Positions 10,145 through 14,819 of a stretch of 14,819 nt of DNA are shown one piece after another. The translations under genes were made by a program, and so were the position numbers. Within the stretch, counting starts at the first letter, position 1. Every line of letters begins with the position of its first letter. The notes under the pieces were generated by a model. That model had not been told where the DNA came from, did not search any database, and worked only from the letters and a program-made list of their open reading frames with translations. Source of the stretch: an uncultured Burkholderiales bacterium (GTDB lineage: Bacteria > Pseudomonadota > Gammaproteobacteria > Burkholderiales > Burkholderiaceae); contig CAIMWY010000407.1 of NCBI GenBank assembly GCA_903845315.1, positions 1 through 14,819 on the forward strand, written 5' to 3'.

Positions 10145-10177
10145 GCCACGGGTCTTTGACGCAAGGGAGAACAGTGC

Positions 10178-11404
10178 ATGGCCAATTTCAAACGTCCCGA
10201 ATGGGTGACGCTGTGGCCACAACTGCTCAAGTGGGTGTTGCTGTCAAGCGCCGTGGCGGTCATGGCTGGGAGTGCTTCGGCGTTTTTTTTGTGGGCGCTG
10301 GACTGGGCCACCACCACCCGCGAGACCCATCGCGGGTTGATCTGGGGCTTGCCTTTGGCGGGCTTTGCCGTCGGTTGGCTTTATCTGAAGTGGGGTCAGT
10401 CGGTGGATGCAGGCAACAACCTGTTGATCGACGAAATCCACGACCCCAAAAAAACAGTGCCACTGCGCATGGCCCCCTTGGTGCTGGGCGGCACCGTCGT
10501 TTCGCATTTGTTTGGCGCGTCTGTCGGGCGTGAAGGCACTGCGGTGCAAATGGGTGCCGCCTTGGCTGACCAACTGACACGGCTGTTCCAACTCAAACAC
10601 GACGATCGACGACTCATTTTGATGGCGGGCATCAGCGCCGGCTTCGCCTCGGTGTTTGGCACGCCCTTGGCTGGCGCGGTGTTTGGCTTAGAGGTGTTGG
10701 CCATTGGACGCTTGCGCTATGACGCTTTGTTGCCCTGCGTGGTGGCTGCGGTGGTGGCTGATCAAGTGGGGCTGCTGTGGGGGGTGCAGCACACGGTCTA
10801 CACCCTGTCTCTTGTCCCGGCTGTCACGGCCTGGGGCTTGTTGGCTATGGTGCTGGCGGGTGCCGTGTTTGGACTGGTTGGGCAAGGCTTTGCGCACGGC
10901 ACCCATGCCTTGAGCACCTTCATGAAACAGCAGATCACCTATGCCCCCCTGCGCCCCTTGGTGGGTGGCGTGGTGCTGGTGGCCGTGGTGATGACACTTG
11001 ACGTGGACCGCTACATCGGTCTTGGCATTCCCGCGATGGTGCAAGCCTTTGAGCAACCCTTGGCACCTTGGGACTGGTTGGGCAAGATCGTGTTGACCGT
11101 GTTGTCGCTGGGCTCAGGCTTCAAAGGTGGCGAGGTCACACCCCTGTTTTACATCGGTGCCAGCTTGGGCAATGCGATGGCGCCTTGGCTGAATGTGCCA
11201 TTCGCTTTGCTTGCCGCCGTGGGTTTTGTGGCGGTTTTTGCCGGTGCGGCCAACACCCCAATTGCCTCAACCTTGATGGCCATGGAGTTGTTTGGTTCAG
11301 AAATAGGGGTGTTTGCCGCCTTAGCGTGTGTCAGCAGTTATTTATTTTCTGGGCATACTGGGATTTACCGCGCGCAACGCATCGACCACAGGAAGCATAG
11401 ATGA
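10178..11404 (+). CDS. CLC-family antiporter, fluoride/proton (CLC-F) type
   Basis: This 408-residue polytopic inner-membrane protein is a CLC anion transporter. It lacks the GSGIP motif of chloride CLCs and has GNNLLID at 79-85 in its place. Other key residues also match the fluoride clade. GREGT at 117-121 contains the gating Glu119. GGEVTP at 317-322 places Glu319 and Thr321 where the fluoride CLC from Enterococcus casseliflavus has Glu318 and Thr320. Tyr397 (GIY) matches the pore tyrosine. The expected role is proton-driven fluoride export. The N-terminus is short and no C-terminal CBS domains are present, as usual in this clade. Shine-Dalgarno AAGGGAG precedes the ATG. The stop overlaps the next gene by 4 bp. 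The CLC call is firm; fluoride specificity rests on remembered motif correspondences. Confidence 0.9.
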   Translation: MANFKRPEWVTLWPQLLKWVLLSSAVAVMAGSASAFFLWALDWATTTRETHRGLIWGLPLAGFAVGWLYLKWGQSVDAGNNLLIDEIHDPKKTVPLRMAPLVLGGTVVSHLFGASVGREGTAVQMGAALADQLTRLFQLKHDDRRLILMAGISAGFASVFGTPLAGAVFGLEVLAIGRLRYDALLPCVVAAVVADQVGLLWGVQHTVYTLSLVPAVTAWGLLAMVLAGAVFGLVGQGFAHGTHALSTFMKQQITYAPLRPLVGGVVLVAVVMTLDVDRYIGLGIPAMVQAFEQPLAPWDWLGKIVLTVLSLGSGFKGGEVTPLFYIGASLGNAMAPWLNVPFALLAAVGFVAVFAGAANTPIASTLMAMELFGSEIGVFAALACVSSYLFSGHTGIYRAQRIDHRKHR

Positions 11405-11850
11405 AACTTTCCTTACTGAACCCACTGTCACCCCGTTTGTGGGGCCTGCTTGCCTGCTGCGCGCTTGGCATGCAAGGCGCCGTGGCGCAGACCTTCAAAA
11501 TGCCCTGTGTGGTCGAAGGCGTCATCCCGGCATTGGACGAACAAAAAATTCCCAGCGAAAAAATCGACGTTGAAATTCAGACCATGGGCAAGAACATTTT
11601 TTTAAAAACCAATGGCTCCAAGCTTTACCAAGTCGTCGTCAACAGTTTGACCACCGAAGACTTTGTGGGCAAAAACCTCAACTCTTCCAAACAATTGGGT
11701 GCACAGCGCAAGCACCAACTCACCGGCTTTTTGTCAGAAATTCGCATCGAGCGCGAAACCGTCACGCTTTACGCCTTCAACGACATCGTGTACCGCGGTA
11801 AAAACGTGCGTTTGCAATTTCAAGGTCCTTGTACCCTGCCCGTGCAATGA
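11401..11850 (+). CDS. Small exported protein, unknown function
   Basis: I do not recognise a family. The 149-residue product starts with a signal peptide (about 1-29; cleavage at AVA-QT). The mature protein of about 120 residues is basic and beta-rich in appearance, with no membrane segment. It contains exactly two cysteines, Cys36 (MPCVV) and Cys144 (GPCTL), near the two ends of the mature chain, which suggests a disulfide formed in the periplasm. The ATG overlaps the CLC antiporter stop (ATGA), so it is almost certainly co-transcribed and probably translationally coupled. A role connected with the antiporter is therefore plausible but unproven. An in-frame T-TTA-AAA run at 11601-11607 is noted elsewhere. 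Confidence 0.82.
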   Translation: MKLSLLNPLSPRLWGLLACCALGMQGAVAQTFKMPCVVEGVIPALDEQKIPSEKIDVEIQTMGKNIFLKTNGSKLYQVVVNSLTTEDFVGKNLNSSKQLGAQRKHQLTGFLSEIRIERETVTLYAFNDIVYRGKNVRLQFQGPCTLPVQ

Positions 11851-11940
11851 GGCGTGGCGGTGTGCGATCATTCCAGCCATCTCCACAGACCTTGTAGACA
11901 CATGCTGGCGAACCTTGACAGTGCGTTGTTTGGCTTGCGC

Positions 11941-12138
11941 TCAAAGCCAGCACCACAGGCCCGCGCAACTGCCGGTGATGTAACCGATCAGTGCATCGAC
12001 CAACAGGCCAACGGCCAAAACAGGCAGTCCCACATACACCAAGCCCCACCCAATGGCCCACAAGGTCAGGCGAGGTTCTTCCAAGCGATGCCCCATCACG
12101 GTTTGATTTTTTCGACGTGTGCGAAGAAAGTTCAACAT
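11941..12138 (-). CDS. Small predicted membrane protein, 65 aa
   Basis: A short minus-strand gene with no recognised family. The basic N-terminus (RTRRKNQ, 6-12) is followed by one long hydrophobic segment at about 27-50 (WAIGWGLVYVGLPVLAVGLL and onward), which could be one membrane helix or a tight hairpin. The C-terminus is rich in Trp, Gly and Cys (GLWCWL). The charge and hydrophobicity pattern looks like a true inner-membrane protein rather than a shadow, and no better gene occupies this DNA. TAAAAT on the minus strand (12171-12166) is a possible -10 about 28 bp upstream of the ATG at 12138. The Shine-Dalgarno sequence is weak. It diverges from the acyltransferase gene with 38 bp between start codons. 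Confidence 0.5.
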   Translation of the reverse strand: MLNFLRTRRKNQTVMGHRLEEPRLTLWAIGWGLVYVGLPVLAVGLLVDALIGYITGSCAGLWCWL

Positions 12139-12176
12139 GGCAGCTCGGTTGTTTTGACTGCAAGGATTTTAGGCGC

Positions 12177-13100
12177 ATGAAGGTTACATGGGACACGGTG
12201 GACGCCGACTTTTGGGACGCACAACACGCCTTGGCTGCTGCACCCTTGCAACAAGATTGGGCCTATGGCGCGTGCATGAAAACCTTGGGCGTGGGTGTGT
12301 TGCGGGCTTGCGTGAGCCAAGATGGCTCACCCGTGGCATTGGCCCAATTCATCGTGCGTCGTTGGTTGGGGCAGTTGGTGGGCATGGCCTTGTGCTCCTT
12401 GGGACCCGTGTGGCTGCAAGCCCTCAGCGCCACCGACAAAGCACGTGTCTACCAAGCGCTGCGACGCAGCTTGCCAATGAGCAATTTACGCTGGGTGGCC
12501 TTCACACCCCATGAGGCTGCAGGCCCTGAACTGGGCTTGCCATCGTGGCGACGCGTTATGACGGGCATGAGCACCGTCATGCTCGACATCACCCCCGCCA
12601 TGGACACGCTGCGTGCGCAACTCGAAAAGCGTTGGCGCCATCGGCTGGGCACTGCCCAAGCTTCTGAGCTCACCATCCACCGTGTGGGCACCAATGCAGG
12701 CCAATACCGCTGGCTGCTGGACGCCGAGATGCAGCAGCGCGAGCAGCGCGGCTTGCATGGTTTGCCCTCGCAGTTTTTTGACATCTATGTGCCTTCGCGC
12801 CAACAGCCCAGCAAGACCATGCTGACGGTGCGCGCCGATGTCGGACGCGACCGCGTAGCAGGCATGATGTTATTGATCCACGGCCAAGCCGCCACCTACC
12901 AAGTGGGGTGGACCAGCGACGCTGGGCGCGACATGCACGCGCACAACTTGATCTTGTGGCGTGCCATCGAAGAGCTGCGCGAGCGAGGCGTGCGCATGCT
13001 CGACTTAGGCGGCGTCAACACCATCCGCAGCGCTGGCATTGCGCGCTTCAAAATCAGTACAGGTGGGCGCGTGCTCACCTGTGCGGGCACTTACATTTGA
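12177..13100 (+). CDS. FemAB/GNAT-like peptidyl or amino-acid acyltransferase
   Basis: The 307-residue product fits the FemAB/BioF2-like GNAT superfamily, whose members transfer amino acids or acyl groups to peptidoglycan precursors or other acceptors. Two GNAT-like halves are visible. The N-terminal half carries LQQDWAYGACMKTLG at 24-38, the position of the family's QS/W-type motif. The C-terminal half (about 165-300) has HAHNLILWRAIEELRERG and the typical ending LDLGGVNTIRSAGIARFK, followed by GG. The frame is open far upstream (to 11991), but ATG at 12177 starts the first conserved region and avoids overlapping the divergent small gene. No strong Shine-Dalgarno sequence is seen. It ends 9 bp before ccmA. 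The acceptor substrate is unknown, and the link to cytochrome maturation is positional only. Confidence 0.8.
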   Translation: MKVTWDTVDADFWDAQHALAAAPLQQDWAYGACMKTLGVGVLRACVSQDGSPVALAQFIVRRWLGQLVGMALCSLGPVWLQALSATDKARVYQALRRSLPMSNLRWVAFTPHEAAGPELGLPSWRRVMTGMSTVMLDITPAMDTLRAQLEKRWRHRLGTAQASELTIHRVGTNAGQYRWLLDAEMQQREQRGLHGLPSQFFDIYVPSRQQPSKTMLTVRADVGRDRVAGMMLLIHGQAATYQVGWTSDAGRDMHAHNLILWRAIEELRERGVRMLDLGGVNTIRSAGIARFKISTGGRVLTCAGTYI

Positions 13101-13109
13101 TCGACTGCC

Positions 13110-13748
13110 ATGCTGACTCTTTCTGAACTGTCTTGCTCACGTGGCCACAAGCCCTTGTTTGCGCAGGTGAACTTGACGCTGCAAGCTGGCCAAGCCCTGC
13201 ACCTTGAAGGCGATAACGGTGTAGGCAAAACCAGTTTGTTGCGCATCGTCTGCGGCCTGTCACCGGCCGATGCGGGCGAGGTGCGTTGGATGGGACGCAG
13301 CACCCGCGAAGACCCACAAGCTTTTCGTTCGGCATTGTTCTACCTGGGCCACGCGCTCTCGCTCAAGGAAGAGCTCAGTGCGTTGGAAAATCTGCTGTCT
13401 GACGCGGCAGTCGCCGGGCGCGCATTGACCCACACCGATGCGATGGCGGCTCTGGCACGCATGGGCTTGCGCGGGCGCGAACATTTGCCGTTGCGCGTCA
13501 TGTCGCAAGGACAAAAACGCCGAACCGCGCTGGCGCGCTTATGGGCCAGTCAAGTACCTCTGTGGGTGTTGGACGAACCCTTTGTGGCCTTGGACGTCAA
13601 AGCCGTCGACGCTTTGCGTGTCCTCATGGGCAGGCATGTGGCCCATGGGGGCATGGTGCTGTTCACCAGCCATCAAGCCGTGAGCTTGACCGATGCTGAG
13701 GGGCAGTCGCTTGCGGTGCGTCATTACCGTTTGGAGCAAGCCGCATGA
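13110..13748 (+). CDS. ccmA: Haem exporter / cytochrome c biogenesis ATPase CcmA
   Basis: This 212-residue ATP-binding subunit belongs to the CcmAB(CD) complex, which in cytochrome c maturation System I releases holo-CcmE after haem loading. The motifs in order are Walker A GDNGVGKT (34-41), a Q-loop region near FYLGH (77-81), signature MSQGQ (131-135), Walker B LWVLDEP (151-157) and H-loop His188 (TSHQ). Length is normal for CcmA. The ATG lies 9 bp after the acyltransferase stop with no obvious Shine-Dalgarno sequence, so coupling or readthrough is likely. The stop overlaps the ccmB ATG by 4 bp. It resembles other small ABC ATPases, but the pairing with ccmB settles the assignment. Confidence 0.93.
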   Translation: MLTLSELSCSRGHKPLFAQVNLTLQAGQALHLEGDNGVGKTSLLRIVCGLSPADAGEVRWMGRSTREDPQAFRSALFYLGHALSLKEELSALENLLSDAAVAGRALTHTDAMAALARMGLRGREHLPLRVMSQGQKRRTALARLWASQVPLWVLDEPFVALDVKAVDALRVLMGRHVAHGGMVLFTSHQAVSLTDAEGQSLAVRHYRLEQAA

Positions 13749-14425
13749 GTGCGCCGAGTGTTCAAGCCTTCATGGCCGTGCTGCAGCGCGACTTGCTGTT
13801 GGCCATGCGCCGCAAAAGCGAGGTGCTGACGGCAGTGTTTTTCTTTGTCGTGGTGGCAGCCCTCTTTCCCTTAGGGATCGGACCCGAACTCAACACCTTG
13901 CGCTTGGTGGCGCCGGGCGTTTTGTGGGTGGGCGCCTTGCTGTCGAGCATGTTGGCTTTGCAGCGCTTGTTTGAGGCCGACTACCGCGACGGCACCCTCG
14001 AGCAAATGGCTTTGTCGCCCACGCCCTTGGCGCTGTTGGTGGCCGCCAAACTGCTGGCGCATTGGTTGGTGTCGGGCTTGCCCTTGGTGTTGCTCGCGCC
14101 CTTGTTGGGGCTGCAGTTTGATCTGCCTGGCGAGGCCTTGCTGACCCTCACCTTGGCCTTGTTGGTGGGCACACCCATCTTGTCGCTGGTGGGGGGCATT
14201 GGTGCAGCCCTGACCTTGGGGGTGCGAGGCGGTGGCGTGCTGCTGTCTTTGCTGGTGCTGCCCTTGTTTGTTCCGGTGCTGGTGTTTGGCGCAGGGGCGG
14301 TTGAGGCCCAAGCCAGCGGCTTGGGCAGCCAAGCGCATTTTTCGATCTTGCTGGCCATGCTGCTGCCTGCTGCGTTCTTCAGTCCCTGGGCCTGTGCCTC
14401 GGCCTTGCGCATTGCCTTGGAATAA
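13745..14425 (+). CDS. ccmB: Haem exporter membrane protein CcmB
   Basis: This 226-residue inner-membrane partner of CcmA has about six hydrophobic segments. The first follows the short cytoplasmic N-terminus AVLQRDLLLAMRRKSEVL (11-28), a family feature. The region FEADYRDGTLEQMALSP (about 79-95) is the conserved CcmB loop. The C-terminal helix ends PWACASALRIAL. Length matches the family. The ATG overlaps the ccmA TGA (ATGA). In most System I clusters ccmC and ccmE-H follow, but here a 152-bp gap and a ribonucleotide reductase come next, so the rest of the set must be elsewhere or missing. Confidence 0.93.
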   Translation: MSAPSVQAFMAVLQRDLLLAMRRKSEVLTAVFFFVVVAALFPLGIGPELNTLRLVAPGVLWVGALLSSMLALQRLFEADYRDGTLEQMALSPTPLALLVAAKLLAHWLVSGLPLVLLAPLLGLQFDLPGEALLTLTLALLVGTPILSLVGGIGAALTLGVRGGGVLLSLLVLPLFVPVLVFGAGAVEAQASGLGSQAHFSILLAMLLPAAFFSPWACASALRIALE

Positions 14426-14445
14426 CGCCAGCCTGAGTGCAAAAG

Positions 14446-14547
14446 TTCACCTGTGGAAAGTGAATTTGGCGGTCAAAGCCGCTGGACTTTGATGCATCAC
14501 AAACTTTGGCGTCGACCGCTTAGGTAGCCTTTGCGGGGCTGCGCAAA
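14446..14547 (+). promoter_or_regulatory. Leader of the ribonucleotide reductase gene with three inverted repeats
   Basis: Three spaced inverted repeats lie in the 152-bp gap: TTCAC/GTGAA (14446-14450, 14460-14464), TCAAAG/CTTTGA (14473-14478, 14487-14492) and TTTGCG/CGCAAA (14530-14535, 14542-14547). An imperfect direct repeat beginning TTTGGCG occurs at 14465 and 14504. I see no clear NrdR box or cobalamin riboswitch core. They may be operators or RNA hairpins; function is unknown. Confidence 0.3.
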
Positions 14548-14577
14548 TGTCAGACCAGCCCATGGCAAGGAAGAACT

Positions 14578-14819
14578 ATGAAACGCGATCAATTGGCCGC
14601 CGAGCACACGCAAGTGCAGGCCATCAGCACCGACGTGCTGCAAGAAAAATACCTCAAAGCCGGAGAAGAAGACGTCAACACCTTGTTCGCGCGTGTGGCG
14701 CGGGCTTTGGCCAGCGTCGAAGCCGAGCCGCTGCGCGTGAAATACGAGGCCTTGTTTTTAAGCAACTTGCAAGCGGGGGCCATCGGTGCTGGGCGCATCA
14801 TGAGCGCGGCGGGCACCTC
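14578..14819 (+). CDS. nrdJ: Probable adenosylcobalamin-dependent (class II) ribonucleotide reductase, N-terminal part
   Basis: Only the first 80 codons are present; the gene runs off the window. Ribonucleotide reductases make deoxyribonucleotides, and class II enzymes use adenosylcobalamin. The segment QAISTDVLQEKYLKAGE (about 13-29), the helical FARVARALASVEAE region and the NLQAGAIGAGRIMSAAGT stretch near the end match the N-terminal part of the class II enzyme of Burkholderiales as I remember it. The GR-MSAAGT motif is the substrate-site start shared by large-subunit reductases. Shine-Dalgarno AAGGAAG precedes the ATG. The reductase call is fairly firm; class II versus class I alpha subunit is less certain without the catalytic core. 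Confidence 0.72.
   Translation, partial: MKRDQLAAEHTQVQAISTDVLQEKYLKAGEEDVNTLFARVARALASVEAEPLRVKYEALFLSNLQAGAIGAGRIMSAAGT

Larger units (their letters stand above)
9827..10177. other. 351-bp intergenic region
   Basis: The segment between the divergent Bug and CLC genes holds three things: a possible short minus-strand gene or gene remnant near 9876-10019, a directly repeated CTAGGG at 9847-9860, and the CLC promoter and leader on the plus strand. I found no fluoride (crcB-type) riboswitch signature such as the conserved GAUG...CCUAC core. Confidence 0.6.

Noticed and set aside
10145..10177. Fluoride riboswitch in the CLC leader
   Set aside because: The leader after the likely transcription start is too short and lacks the conserved riboswitch core.
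10039..10533. Plus-strand 164-codon open frame overlapping the CLC start
   Set aside because: It is out of frame with the CLC gene, its Arg/Gly/Cys-rich translation is unlike a real protein, and it crosses the CLC promoter.
11597..11608. Run of seven T and five A in the exported-protein gene, containing the slippery heptamer T-TTA-AAA in frame, with a long open -1 frame after it
   Set aside because: No downstream stem-loop or pseudoknot was evident, the zero frame already gives a complete sensible protein with a second cysteine near the end, and the -1 product does not look like a protein. Treated as a chance homopolymer.
11991..12176. N-terminal extension of the acyltransferase frame by 62 codons
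   Set aside because: The extension is low-quality sequence, lies antisense to the small membrane gene and precedes the first conserved motif; ATG 12177 is a better start.
14426..14577. Cobalamin riboswitch before the putative B12-dependent reductase
   Set aside because: A GTCAGACCAGCC segment at 14549-14560 only loosely resembles the 3' part of the B12 element, and the conserved B12 box and upstream core are missing.

Overview
The window looks like a gene-dense chromosomal segment of a betaproteobacterium. The likely group is Burkholderiales, in the Comamonadaceae neighbourhood (Limnohabitans/Rhodoferax/Polaromonas-like). The reasons are fairly high G+C, short intergenic gaps with 4-bp ATGA/GTGA stop-start overlaps, a Bug-family periplasmic binding protein, and an FKBP-ispH-serS series. 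The assignment is inference from gene content; no rRNA or other phylogenetic marker was compared. Most of the window is core or semi-core genome. I see no insertion sequence, prophage, CRISPR array or toxin-antitoxin module.

Layout. (1) 2-1934: the 3' part of an FtsX/MacB-type ABC permease, then a group II truncated haemoglobin. (2) 2011-3338, minus strand: radC followed by a Smr-domain gene with a GTG start inside the radC stop. (3) 3385-6596: a divergent housekeeping run of an SlpA/FkpB-type peptidyl-prolyl isomerase, ispH, serS and a small lipoprotein. (4) 6631-6720: tRNA-Ser(CGA) with its own -10 and a terminator, close to the synthetase that charges it. (5) 6767-8833: an orphan TonB-dependent receptor, converging on (6) a Bug/TctC-type solute-binding protein (8861-9826, minus). 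(7) 9827-10177: a 351-bp gap with a possible small or decayed gene and the promoter of (8) a CLC antiporter. That antiporter carries the residue set of the fluoride/proton (CLC-F) clade and is overlapped by a small secreted protein of unknown function (10178-11850). (9) A small predicted membrane protein on the minus strand (11941-12138). (10) 12177-14425: a FemAB/GNAT-like acyltransferase, ccmA and ccmB, with no ccmC after them. (11) From 14578: the 5' end of a probable adenosylcobalamin-dependent (class II) ribonucleotide reductase.

How the parts relate. slpA-ispH-serS-lipoprotein are co-oriented and tightly packed, with ATGA overlaps at slpA/ispH and serS/lipoprotein. serS also has a -10-like box of its own. 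The CLC antiporter and the secreted protein form a two-gene unit, and the acyltransferase-ccmA-ccmB set is another.

The two most interesting signals are these. First, TACAAT/GACAAT -10-like hexamers lie exactly 6 nt upstream of the ATG of three genes (globin, slpA, serS), none with a clear Shine-Dalgarno sequence, which is the geometry expected of leaderless mRNAs. Second, the CLC protein has the fluoride-clade signature but no recognisable fluoride riboswitch, and it is translationally coupled to an unknown exported protein. I did not find a clearly new multi-gene system.
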